Both the position numbers and the translations under genes were made by a program. 10,726 nt of DNA, taken from NCBI GenBank assembly GCA_902767395.1, contig CACXHI010000006.1, positions 1 to 10,726 of the forward strand, given 5' to 3'. Below the pieces are notes generated by a model that was not told the DNA's origin, did no database searches, and saw nothing but the letters and a program-made list of their open reading frames with translations. Positions 1 through 7,341 of the stretch are shown in pieces. Position 1 is the stretch's first letter. Each line of letters begins with the position of its first letter. The DNA is from Oscillospiraceae bacterium (lineage in GTDB: Bacteria > Bacillota > Clostridia > Oscillospirales > Oscillospiraceae).

Positions 1-132
1 CTTTCTGCAATAGTTTTTATCCAAGATTATGCTTTCGGGTGATTTACCACGCTGAAGACCATCCAGTGTTGCTTGCCTAAATTTCTGTGTGAAGGTAATG
101 ATTATATCTGTTGCCTTTAGCGTATTGTATCG
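1..132 (-). pseudogene. Fragment of a helix-turn-helix protein, IS3-type transposase subunit A-like (runs off the left edge)
   Basis: The minus strand is open from a TAA at 133-135 to the window edge (44 codons). It includes the stretches IIITFTQKFRQATLDGL and RGKSPESIILD. The pattern 'I-T-F-T-x-x-F ... G-K-S-P-x-x-I' resembles the N-terminal helix-turn-helix of the small subunit of IS3-type transposases in Firmicutes, which binds the element ends. There is no ATG and no ribosome site: an in-frame stop sits directly upstream of the similarity, so the 5' end appears lost or mutated. The 3' part lies outside the window. The family assignment is from memory of the motif and is weak; it could be another short HTH protein. 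Confidence 0.35.
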
Positions 133-139
133 TTATGAT
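111..139 (+). promoter_or_regulatory. Possible sigma-70 promoter
   Basis: TTGCCT (111-116) and TATGAT (134-139) are separated by 17 nt and match the -35 and -10 consensus at 4/6 and 5/6 positions. The predicted start, near 146, would be just upstream of a 14-bp perfect palindrome (153-166) and of the short reading frame at 180. It overlaps the transposase-like fragment on the other strand, so it may be fortuitous. Confidence 0.3.
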
Positions 140-152
140 TTGGAGCATGGGA

Positions 153-166
153 TGGAATATATTCCA
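153..166. repeat. 14-bp perfect palindrome, possible operator
   Basis: TGGAATATATTCCA reads identically on both strands. It lies just downstream of a predicted -10 box (134-139), a position where a dimeric repressor could block transcription. No regulator for it is visible in the window, and an AT-rich palindrome of this size could occur by chance. Confidence 0.3.
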
Positions 167-179
167 ACGGTTAAAGCCT

Positions 180-257
180 ATGAAAAGACTTGGCGCTGGC
201 CTTTTAGTTCTTGTGTTGGCCATGAGTGTAATACCCTGTTTTTTTCAAAAGCGATAA
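180..257 (+). pseudogene. 25-codon signal-peptide-like reading frame, probably a truncated secreted protein
   Basis: The frame begins ATG AAA AGA and encodes MKRLGAGLLVLVLAMSVIPC, then FFQKR and a TAA stop. A basic start, a hydrophobic core and a small-residue region are the layout of an export signal. The frame ends right after a run of seven T (around 239-245). Reading one frame over gives FFKSDNL and then TAG, so a slip in the T-run does not restore a long protein. There is no convincing ribosome site in front of it. It is best read as the 5' stump of a secreted protein gene whose body was lost. A free-standing membrane micropeptide is less likely, and pure chance is possible. Confidence 0.3.
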
Positions 258-404
258 CTTATAGAGATTATGTTGTAATATGAAAACATAGGGATTATAA
301 GCAACCGGCTGTTGCGGATAAAGGCAATAACTGAATTGCGACCAATTGGATGTTTATACAAGCCGTATGTCGGAATATCTCGCAAATGATAGTGAAATCT
401 GCCA
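258..404. other. AT-rich stretch without recognisable genes
   Basis: Between the short signal-like frame and the operon promoter I find no protein with recognisable motifs in any frame and no RNA gene. A 106-codon minus-strand frame (245-565) crosses the operon promoter and leader, has no recognisable family motif and no ribosome site, and is not called. Confidence 0.5.
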
Positions 405-433
405 TTGACAAGCGCATAATTATTCTTTAGTAT
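405..433 (+). promoter_or_regulatory. Sigma-70-type promoter of the peptide transport operon
   Basis: A perfect TTGACA (405-410) is followed after 17 nt by TAGTAT (428-433), a 4/6 match to TATAAT. The predicted start is near 440, leaving a leader of about 150 nt before the first gene. It points into the operon and no better promoter is seen between here and 589. Confidence 0.55.
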
Positions 434-445
434 ATGAATAATAGG

Positions 446-475
446 CCGCTTTAATTGAGAACCGAAATAAAGCGG
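446..475 (+). promoter_or_regulatory. Inverted repeat in the operon leader
   Basis: CCGCTTTA (446-453) and TAAAGCGG (468-475) form a perfect 8-bp inverted repeat with a 14-nt spacer, starting within about 10 nt of the predicted transcript start. It could be an operator or a 5' stem protecting the messenger. There is no T-run after it, so it is not a terminator. Confidence 0.4.
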
Positions 476-588
476 ATCGTATACAGATGGTCGATACTCG
501 GCGTCTGTACAACCCGCGGCGGCGTCTGCCGGAACAAAAAAGCTTTTATCGGCGCCGCAGCGCACAGAAAGGAAGAGGAGGAATCTGT

Positions 589-2154
589 ATGAAACGTACC
601 TTGAGTTTGGCTCTGTGCATGGTACTGCTGTTCACTGCCCTGGCCGGATGCGGAAAAGCCGACGTGGAGACGACCGGCGCAGCGGAGAACACCGCGGTTG
701 AGCCCGCAGCGGTTAAAGACTCTATCACGATCGCGCTGTCAGCCGAACCTGCGAATCTAGACTACTCTCTTGCCAATGACCTAAACACCTTCAGCATCGA
801 GGGTAATGTTTATGAAGGTCTTGTCCGCAGAGATGCCGAGGGAAATCTGGTGCCGGCGCTGGCCGAGTCCTGGACATATTCCGAGGATGGAACGGAGATC
901 ACATTTACCCTACGGGAGAATGTTAAATTCCATAACGGCGATATCATGACGGCGGATGACGTGGTGTTCTCCTTTGAGAAAGCGCTTGCCAGTGCTTCCA
1001 CGGCGCGTATGACGGGCTCGATCGAATCCGTGTCTAAAATCGACGACTCCCACGTACTGATGAAGCTCAAATACTCATATGGTCCGATCGAAGGCTGCCT
1101 GACGAACGTCAACTGCGCCATCGTGTCCAAGAGCGCCGCCGAGGCTGATCCGGAGGGCTTTGCTAGAAAGCCTGTCGCAGCCGGCCCCTACCAGGTCGTT
1201 GAGTGGTCTTCTGGCGAGAAGATCGTCATGACGGCGTTTGAAGACTATTACAGGGGATCGGCCCCGATCAAGAACCTGACCTTCCAGATCATCTCGGATA
1301 GCGCCTCCGCCCTGATTGCCCTTGAAAAGGGCCAGATTGACATGATCCCCAATACGCAGGCGACCGATAAGGCGCACATCGTCAACAACCCGGCTCTCAT
1401 TTACGATGAAACACCAAGCAACTCGTTCTTCTTCCTGACGTTCAATAATGCCGACGGTATGTTTGCCGGCAACACCAAGCTCCGCCAGGCGATCGCTTAC
1501 GCGATCAACAAGGAAGACGTTCTGCTCGGCGCGATGGAGGGCGTGGGTGAGATCGCGCACTCCGTGATCCCTTCCAACTGTTTTGGCGCGCCTGCGAATC
1601 CTTCTGACTATGAGTACAATATCGAGAAAGCAAAAGCGCTTCTGGCTGAGGCAGGCTATCCCGATGGTTTTACGATCAAGATGCCTACCATGAGCAGCGG
1701 CAACTATATTCGTATTTCGGATATCCTGGTGGATCAGCTCCGGCAGGTCGGCATTACGGTCGAGCAGGAACTGATGGAACGCACCGCTTATCTGCAGGAC
1801 GTTTACACCAACTGCCAGTATGAAATGACCGTTCTAAGTGTTTCGGCACTTCAGCCGGATGCGGACTTCATCACCTATATGCGGTATCACAGCGATTATA
1901 TCGGCGGAGGCAACAACTTCACCAAGGTGAGCAATCCCCGCATCGATGAGCTCCTTAAGATCGGCCGTTTTGACAACGATCCGGCGGCGCGGGCTGCCGC
2001 TTATGAGGAGCTTTGCCAGATCCTGATGAATGACGCGGTCATCCTTCCGCTGCTGTTCCCCGTCAACGGTGTGGCCGCCAACGCCTCTTTGCAGGGCGTG
2101 CGTGCCAACAGCGACCAGAGCGTCTATGTTTATGACCTGAGCTGGGGCGCATAA
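589..2154 (+). CDS. Peptide ABC transporter substrate-binding lipoprotein (family 5, DppA/OppA-like)
   Basis: This 521-residue protein captures peptides outside the membrane and delivers them to the permeases encoded next. The start is the ATG at 589, preceded by AAGAGGAGGAA; the in-frame codons from 487 onward are leader sequence. Residues 1-21 form a lipoprotein signal with the lipobox LAGC (Cys21 is the lipidation site), followed by a Thr/Ala/Glu-rich linker. The mature part begins near residue 45 with DSITIALSAEPANLDY and carries the family-5 hallmark (NVYEGLVRRDAEGNLVPALAESW region, then FHNGDIMTADDVVFS). The length fits the family (about 500-550). It is the first gene of the operon, behind the promoter at 405-433, and is separated from the permeases by a strong hairpin. 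The family is sure. The substrate is inferred: family 5 also includes nickel and opine binders, but the linked aminopeptidase favours peptides. Confidence 0.95.
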   Translation: MKRTLSLALCMVLLFTALAGCGKADVETTGAAENTAVEPAAVKDSITIALSAEPANLDYSLANDLNTFSIEGNVYEGLVRRDAEGNLVPALAESWTYSEDGTEITFTLRENVKFHNGDIMTADDVVFSFEKALASASTARMTGSIESVSKIDDSHVLMKLKYSYGPIEGCLTNVNCAIVSKSAAEADPEGFARKPVAAGPYQVVEWSSGEKIVMTAFEDYYRGSAPIKNLTFQIISDSASALIALEKGQIDMIPNTQATDKAHIVNNPALIYDETPSNSFFFLTFNNADGMFAGNTKLRQAIAYAINKEDVLLGAMEGVGEIAHSVIPSNCFGAPANPSDYEYNIEKAKALLAEAGYPDGFTIKMPTMSSGNYIRISDILVDQLRQVGITVEQELMERTAYLQDVYTNCQYEMTVLSVSALQPDADFITYMRYHSDYIGGGNNFTKVSNPRIDELLKIGRFDNDPAARAAAYEELCQILMNDAVILPLLFPVNGVAANASLQGVRANSDQSVYVYDLSWGA

Positions 2155-2180
2155 AACACTTTTTATAAAAACAGCTTTCG

Positions 2181-2216
2181 TGCAGCCAAGGGGGCGTTTC
2201 GCCCCCTTGTACTGCA
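2181..2216 (+). terminator. Intra-operon hairpin between binding protein and permease genes
   Basis: A 10-bp perfect GC-rich stem (2187-2196 with 2200-2209) closes on a TTT loop, and TGCAG (2181-2185) pairs with CTGCA (2212-2216) as an outer stem. No T-run follows, so it is more likely a messenger-stabilising or partial terminator hairpin than a full stop. Such elements are common after binding-protein genes, which must be made in excess over the membrane parts. Confidence 0.65.
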
Positions 2217-2270
2217 ATTGTCGAGTAATATGCCATAGAGCCGGTTGAGGGAAACAGGGGAGAATAATCG

Positions 2271-3209
2271 ATGCTAAGATTTATCGGTAAACGACTGTTG
2301 ATGATGGTCCCAGTCATATTGGGGATTTCCTTCATCATTTTCGCGATCATGGTTCTGACGCCGGGAAACCCTGCTCAGATGAAGCTCGGCGAAAACGCAA
2401 CGCCCGAAGCGATCGCGCAGCTGGAAGAGGAAATGGGGCTCAATGACAACTTTTTTGTCCGGTACTTTCGATATATCGGGAATGCGCTCCGCGGCGATTT
2501 CGGAAAATCCTATCGAACGGATCTGCCTGTTTTTGACGAGCTGATGAGCCGGTTTCCCAACACATTGACGCTGGCTTTTTTCGGGATCGGTCTGGCGGTG
2601 GTTATCGGTGTCCCGATCGGTATCCTTTCGGCAGTCAAGCAGTATTCGATCATAGATACTGTCAGTCTGGGCCTGGCTCTGATCATGACCTCTATCCCGG
2701 CTTTCTGGCTGGGATTGATGCTGATGCTGGTGTTTTCGCTGAAGCTGGATCTGCTGCCGGCGGTTTCGGACGGCACGTGGAAGAGCTTTATTCTGCCGAG
2801 CATCACGCTGGCGATCGGCACGATGGCAACGCTGATCCGCATGACGCGTTCCACCATGCTGGAAGTGATCCGCGAGGATTACATCCGTACGGCCAGAGCC
2901 AAGGGTGCGTCGGAAAAGACGATCATTTTCCGCCATGCGCTTCGCAATGCGCTTTTGCCCGTGGTCACAACGATCGGTATCAATTTTGGACTGCAGCTGG
3001 GCGGAGCTGTGATTTGTGAGTCGGTGTTTTCCATCCAGGGACTAGGCACGCTGATGATCACGTCGGTCAGACAGAAGGACATCCCCATGGTCATGGCTTC
3101 GGTTTTGTTTGTGGCGCTTACGATCAGCGTTGTGAATCTGCTGATCGATATTCTCTACACGTATATCGACCCCCGGGTCAAGTCCCAGTATGTGAAGACA
3201 GCGAGGTAA
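2271..3209 (+). CDS. Peptide ABC transporter permease, DppB/OppB family
   Basis: This 312-residue inner-membrane protein is one half of the peptide channel. The start ATG is preceded by AGGGGAG at 7-8 nt. The N-terminal MLRFIGKRLLMMVPVILGIS, with a first membrane segment at residues 9-30, is typical of DppB-type permeases. A periplasmic domain (31-95) includes ALRGDFGKSYR. Further membrane segments fall near 98-122, 128-157, 172-190, 228-255 and 272-297. The EAA loop that docks onto the ATPases is at about 203-232 (DYIRTARAKGAS, then FRHALRNALLP). The length is normal. It lies 116 nt after the binding-protein gene and 4 nt before the second permease gene, with which it should pair as a heterodimer. 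The family is certain; dipeptide versus oligopeptide preference is not readable. Confidence 0.95.
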   Translation: MLRFIGKRLLMMVPVILGISFIIFAIMVLTPGNPAQMKLGENATPEAIAQLEEEMGLNDNFFVRYFRYIGNALRGDFGKSYRTDLPVFDELMSRFPNTLTLAFFGIGLAVVIGVPIGILSAVKQYSIIDTVSLGLALIMTSIPAFWLGLMLMLVFSLKLDLLPAVSDGTWKSFILPSITLAIGTMATLIRMTRSTMLEVIREDYIRTARAKGASEKTIIFRHALRNALLPVVTTIGINFGLQLGGAVICESVFSIQGLGTLMITSVRQKDIPMVMASVLFVALTISVVNLLIDILYTYIDPRVKSQYVKTAR

Positions 3210-3213
3210 CGCA

Positions 3214-4092
3214 ATGGAACAGAAAACCGGGACAAATAAAAAACACAAAGGCCAGTTGGGCGTGATCTGGCATCGTTTTAGAAAAAACAAACTGGCAATG
3301 TTCGGCTTGACGCTCTTCACGCTCCTGCTGCTCGTGGCCATGTTTGCAAATGTTCTCGCGGACTATGAAAACGATGCAGTCGCGCAGAATATGAAAGCCC
3401 GCAACCAGACGCCTTCAACCGAGCATATTCTGGGCACCGATCACTATGGACGCGATCTGTTCGCTCGGGTGATATTCGGTGCCAGGATCTCTCTGGTACT
3501 GGGCGTCCTGACGATCCTGATCTCACTTTCGGTCGGGATGATCATCGGGGCGCTGGCAGGATATTACGGCGGGAGGGTGGACGACATTCTCATGCGATTT
3601 ATGGATATCCTTATGGCGATCCCATCGATCCTGCTGGCTATCTCCATCGTGGCAGCGCTCGGAAACGGAATATGGAACCTGCTTATGGCGCTGAGCGTTT
3701 CGGGTGTGCCTCGTTTTGCTCGTATCGTGCGCTCCTCGATCCTCACCGTGAAGGGACAGGAATTTGTCGAGGCTGCCAAAGCGTATGGGACGACTGACGC
3801 CGGCATCGTTTTCCGCCACGTTCTTCCCAACTGCATCGGTCCGATCATCGTTCAGGCCACTTTGAGTATGGCCAGCACGATCCTTACGATCTCCTCTTTA
3901 AGCTTCGTGGGGTTGGGGATCCCGTCCGCCACGCCGGAATGGGGGGCTATGCTTTCGGAGGCCAAGACCGTCATGCGGTATTATCCGCATGAGATCATCG
4001 TTCCCGGTGTAGCCATCGTTCTGTCGGTTATGGGGCTGAATCTGATCGGCGACGGGCTGCGCGACGCGCTGGATCCCAAGCTGAAAAACTGA
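3214..4092 (+). CDS. Peptide ABC transporter permease, DppC/OppC family
   Basis: This 292-residue inner-membrane protein is the second half of the channel. It starts 4 nt after the previous stop, and its ribosome site (GAGG) overlaps that stop region, so translation is probably coupled. Residues 14-50 form the OppC-type N-terminal segment (basic stretch HRFRKNKLAMFG, then membrane helix 1). The hallmark HILGTDHYGRDLFARVIFG is at about 71-89. Membrane segments lie near 92-117, 133-150, 154-165, 205-234 and 262-280. The EAA loop (EFVEAAKAYG, FRHVLPN) is at about 183-206. The C-terminus GDGLRDALDPKLKN is the family's usual ending. It is complete and ordinary. Confidence 0.95.
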   Translation: MEQKTGTNKKHKGQLGVIWHRFRKNKLAMFGLTLFTLLLLVAMFANVLADYENDAVAQNMKARNQTPSTEHILGTDHYGRDLFARVIFGARISLVLGVLTILISLSVGMIIGALAGYYGGRVDDILMRFMDILMAIPSILLAISIVAALGNGIWNLLMALSVSGVPRFARIVRSSILTVKGQEFVEAAKAYGTTDAGIVFRHVLPNCIGPIIVQATLSMASTILTISSLSFVGLGIPSATPEWGAMLSEAKTVMRYYPHEIIVPGVAIVLSVMGLNLIGDGLRDALDPKLKN

Positions 4093-4120
4093 TCTTTTGC
4101 AAGGGAAAGGAAGATCGTTC

Positions 4121-5113
4121 ATGGCAGAGCATCTATTGGAGATCCATGGTCTCCACGTGGAATATGTAACAGATGAAGAAGAGATTATCCATGCGGTCAA
4201 CGGACTGGATCTGACCTTGGATAAGGGGCAGAATCTCGGCCTGGTAGGGGAAACGGGAGCCGGCAAAACAACACTTGCCCTATCCATTCTCCACCTTCTC
4301 CCCAAAAAAGTAGGCAGGATTACGCAGGGACAGATCCATCTCGACGGTGTGGACATCACAAATGCGACCGAGGAAGATATGCGCCTGCTTCGCGGCAGCA
4401 CTGTTTCAATGATCTTTCAGGATCCGATGACCAGCCTCAATCCGGTCCTCCCGGTGGGAGAACAGATTACAGAAGTCATTGCACTGCACCGCAAAGATCT
4501 GACGAAATCGGAGGTCGAAGATCGGCTGGACGATCTATTGAAAATGGTGGGCATCCCTCCGGAACGAAAGCACGACTATCCTCACCAGTTTTCCGGCGGA
4601 ATGAAACAGCGCATCGTGATCGCCATAGCGCTGGCGTGTGAACCGAAGCTGCTCTTGGCAGACGAACCGACCACTGCGCTGGATGTTACGATCCAGGCGC
4701 AGGTCCTGGAACTGATGCGGGAGCTTAAGGAGCAGATCGACACGGCAATGGTTCTCATTACCCACGATCTTGGGGTGGTTGCAGAAAACTGCGATCATGT
4801 AGCCATCATGTACGCGGGGGAAATCATTGAAATGGGTACAGTGACCGATATTTTTGAGCAGGATCGTCACCACCCTTACACGGTTGGCCTTTTCGGGGCC
4901 ATTCCAGACATGACAAAGGAGGAGCGGCGTTTGCATCCGATCGGAGGACTGATGGCCGACCCGGCCAATCTCCCGAAAGGATGTAAGTTCGCGCCGCGCT
5001 GCCCACAGTGCACTGAGCGGTGCGAGCGGGAACCGCCTGTGATTTATACAAGATCCGGACACTCCATTCGGTGTCACTTGTTTGATGAAAGGGGAGAGCC
5101 TGCCGATGGCTGA
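4121..5113 (+). CDS. Peptide ABC transporter ATPase, DppD/OppD family
   Basis: This 330-residue cytoplasmic ATPase powers import as a heterodimer with the next gene product. I place the start at the ATG at 4121 (AAGGA about 9 nt upstream) rather than an upstream in-frame TTG. Visible motifs are Walker A GETGAGKTT (43-51), Q-loop FQDPMTSLNP (99-108), a canonical-type signature FSGGMKQR (157-164), Walker B LLLADE (177-182) and the H-loop His215. The C-terminal extension specific to peptide transporters (about 235-320) has HHPYTVGLF and a cysteine-rich GCKFAPRCPQCTERC, with a further Cys near the end. In related transporters these cysteines hold an iron-sulfur cluster, which is inferred here. 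The gene overlaps the start of the next ATPase gene by 8 nt. Confidence 0.95.
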   Translation: MAEHLLEIHGLHVEYVTDEEEIIHAVNGLDLTLDKGQNLGLVGETGAGKTTLALSILHLLPKKVGRITQGQIHLDGVDITNATEEDMRLLRGSTVSMIFQDPMTSLNPVLPVGEQITEVIALHRKDLTKSEVEDRLDDLLKMVGIPPERKHDYPHQFSGGMKQRIVIAIALACEPKLLLADEPTTALDVTIQAQVLELMRELKEQIDTAMVLITHDLGVVAENCDHVAIMYAGEIIEMGTVTDIFEQDRHHPYTVGLFGAIPDMTKEERRLHPIGGLMADPANLPKGCKFAPRCPQCTERCEREPPVIYTRSGHSIRCHLFDERGEPADG

Positions 5114-6056
5114 TACGATCCTGGAGGTCCGAAATCTGAAAAAATACTTCCCGACTTCCGCGGGGCTCCTGCATGCCGTGGATGACGTCAGCTTCACGCT
5201 GGAAAGAGGAACGACCCTTGGTGTTGTCGGTGAATCTGGCTGCGGAAAATCCACGCTCGGTCGGGTCGTCCTTCGTCTGTTGGAGGCTACGAGCGGGCAG
5301 GTCCTGTTTGAAGGGCAGGACGTGATGCAGCTGGGAAAGCAGCAGATGCGTATGATGCGCCGCCGAATGCAGATGATCTTTCAGGATCCGTACGCTTCGA
5401 TCAATCCGCGCATGTCGGTCAGCGAGATCATTGCCGATCCGCTGAAGGTCAATAGGCTCTGCAAAAGCCGTGCGGAAATGGACGAGCGCGTGCATGAACT
5501 GATGGACACCGTCGGCCTCTCGGAGCGTTTTGTCAGCAGCTATCCGCATGAGCTCGACGGCGGCCGGCGGCAGCGCATCGGCATCGCCCGTTCGCTTGCC
5601 GTCAACCCGGAGTTCATCGTCTGCGATGAGCCTGTTTCGGCGCTGGATGTATCGATTCAGGCGCAGATCCTCAATTTGATGATGGATCTGCAGGAGCAGA
5701 TGGGGCTGACTTATATTTTCATTACGCACGACATGAGCGTTGTTAAGCATATCAGCAACGAGATCATGGTGATGTATATGGGAAAATGTGTGGAAAAGAC
5801 TTCCTCCAAAGAGCTGTTCGCCAATCCGCTTCACCCATATACCGTCGCGCTGCTTGATGCTATTCCCGTTCCGAACTGCAGCCGCCGGGGAAAGCCCCGA
5901 AGAGTGCTCTCCGGAGAGGTGACAAATCCGATCGAACCGAAGCCGGGCTGTCGTTTTGCCCCTCGATGCCCCTATGCGACGGAGGCATGTACGTCCGGGG
6001 ATATCCCACTGCGGGAGGTCAGCCCGAGTCACTATGTCGCCTGTGTTTTGAAATAA
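5106..6056 (+). CDS. Peptide ABC transporter ATPase, DppF/OppF family, with variant signature LDGG
   Basis: This 316-residue ATPase is the partner of the preceding one. The start is the ATG at 5106, behind AGGGGAG at 9-10 nt; an in-frame ATG at 5082 lacks a site. Motifs are Walker A GESGCGKST (42-50), Q-loop FQDPYASINPRMS (92-104), Walker B with D174-E175 (VCDEPVSALD) and the H-loop His208. The signature reads ELDGGRRQRIG (149-159), so the invariant serine of LSGGQ is Asp151. All other catalytic residues are intact, so the gene is not decayed. The C-terminal peptide-transporter extension has NPLHPYTVALL and GCRFAPRCPYATEAC. Assignment to DppF/OppF rests on this extension and on gene order. 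The aminopeptidase gene follows after 21 nt. Confidence 0.95.
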   Translation: MADTILEVRNLKKYFPTSAGLLHAVDDVSFTLERGTTLGVVGESGCGKSTLGRVVLRLLEATSGQVLFEGQDVMQLGKQQMRMMRRRMQMIFQDPYASINPRMSVSEIIADPLKVNRLCKSRAEMDERVHELMDTVGLSERFVSSYPHELDGGRRQRIGIARSLAVNPEFIVCDEPVSALDVSIQAQILNLMMDLQEQMGLTYIFITHDMSVVKHISNEIMVMYMGKCVEKTSSKELFANPLHPYTVALLDAIPVPNCSRRGKPRRVLSGEVTNPIEPKPGCRFAPRCPYATEACTSGDIPLREVSPSHYVACVLK

Positions 6057-6077
6057 CGCTGAAAGGAGGCGCCAATT

Positions 6078-7319
6078 ATGAATCGGGACTTTCATTCCGG
6101 AAACCGTGAAAGATTTCTCCAGAAACTGCCGGACGATTCCATGGCTGTGTTTTTTTCCGGCGTATTTCTGCGCGATACCAATGATCAGCTTGTTTACCCG
6201 TTTTCGGTAGACCGCAATTTCTATTATTTTACAGGTATCGACAAGGACAACATGATCCTGCTGTTTTGCAAGAGTGCCGGAAAAGGTCAGGTACTTTTGT
6301 TTATCCCGCCGGTGGACGAAGCATACGAAAAGTGGCAGGCGAGGATGATGCGTCCGGCGGACGCCAGAGAGGTATCCGGAATTGACCGAGTATGCTACAC
6401 CTATGAGTTTGAAAAGGAACTGGATAACCGTTTGTTCTCTTCGGCCCAGACGAAACGCCTTTTCCTGTATTCCAACTATGCACAGCTCAGCGAGCCGCAG
6501 ACGCTCTATTCCAGATTAGCGGAAAAAATGCGCCGGACGTATCCTACGCTGGAGATTCTCAATCCGCTGCCGATCCTGACCGAACTGCGCGGCACCAAGG
6601 AGCCGGAAGAGATCGCTCAAATACAGCAGGCTATCGATCTTACGATCAGAGCATTGGAACACACGGCGGCTCTGTTGAAGCCGGGGATTACGGAATATCA
6701 GATCAAAGCACACTATATCCACTATTTAAGCATGCATGGAAGTGCCCCTCGGTTTCGTTCCGTAGTGGCTGCGGGAAAGAATGCGGCGATTCTTCATTAT
6801 AATGAGGCCAGCAAAACGACAGAACCCGACGATATGGTACTGATGGACGTCGGTGCGACGAATCATTGGTATGTTTCCGACCTTACGCGCACTTTTCCGG
6901 TTGGTGGGAAATTCACGGACCGCCAGCGAGAGGTTTACAACATTGTTCTGGAGGCGCATGACATCGGCTTGGCGGCCATGCGCGTAGGGACGACCGAGTA
7001 TGCGGTGAATCGGGAAATCAAGGTGTTTTACGGAAAAGCGCTGAAAACCATCGGACTTATCCGGGATGACAGTGAAGTCGAAAAATACTATTTCCATGGC
7101 AGCGGTCACCCCATCGGCCTGGACCTGCATGATTACCGCCCGCTGGACCGCACCTTCCCGGAGAATAGCGTCATGACGATCGAACCGGGACTGTATATTC
7201 CGGAATGGAATATGGGAATCCGTATCGAGGACAATATTTTAATCACCAAAGACGGTCCGGTGAATCTTTCGCAGAAGCTGCCCCGCACCGCAAACGATAT
7301 AGAAAACATAGTCGGCTGA
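6078..7319 (+). CDS. Xaa-Pro aminopeptidase (M24 family, aminopeptidase P)
   Basis: This 413-residue cytoplasmic metallopeptidase is expected to remove the N-terminal residue from peptides with proline in second position. The start ATG has AAAGGAGG 9 nt upstream. Residues 1-135 are the AMP_N domain (FFSGVFLRDTNDQLVYPFSVDRNFYYFTG). The pita-bread catalytic domain spans about 175-400, and its five metal ligands are all present: D257 (LMDVGA), D268 (SDLTRTF), H344 (GSGHPIGLD), E369 (TIEPGLY) and E384 (RIEDN). The supporting histidines H240 and H351 are also present. No signal peptide is seen. The gene lies 21 nt after the ATPase gene and is probably co-transcribed, linking uptake to breakdown. 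No terminator is seen after it, and foreign sequence begins about 20 nt beyond the stop. Confidence 0.93.
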   Translation: MNRDFHSGNRERFLQKLPDDSMAVFFSGVFLRDTNDQLVYPFSVDRNFYYFTGIDKDNMILLFCKSAGKGQVLLFIPPVDEAYEKWQARMMRPADAREVSGIDRVCYTYEFEKELDNRLFSSAQTKRLFLYSNYAQLSEPQTLYSRLAEKMRRTYPTLEILNPLPILTELRGTKEPEEIAQIQQAIDLTIRALEHTAALLKPGITEYQIKAHYIHYLSMHGSAPRFRSVVAAGKNAAILHYNEASKTTEPDDMVLMDVGATNHWYVSDLTRTFPVGGKFTDRQREVYNIVLEAHDIGLAAMRVGTTEYAVNREIKVFYGKALKTIGLIRDDSEVEKYYFHGSGHPIGLDLHDYRPLDRTFPENSVMTIEPGLYIPEWNMGIRIEDNILITKDGPVNLSQKLPRTANDIENIVG

Positions 7320-7341
7320 CCGATTTAATACCGAGCGGCAG

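Noticed and set aside
245..565. 106-codon minus-strand frame
   Set aside because: It has no ribosome site and no recognisable motif, and it overlaps the operon promoter and leader.
4824..6095. 423-codon minus-strand reading frame
   Set aside because: It lies wholly antisense to the ATPase genes, which have complete catalytic motifs and good ribosome sites. Its His/Arg-rich composition is typical of a shadow frame in GC-rich coding DNA.
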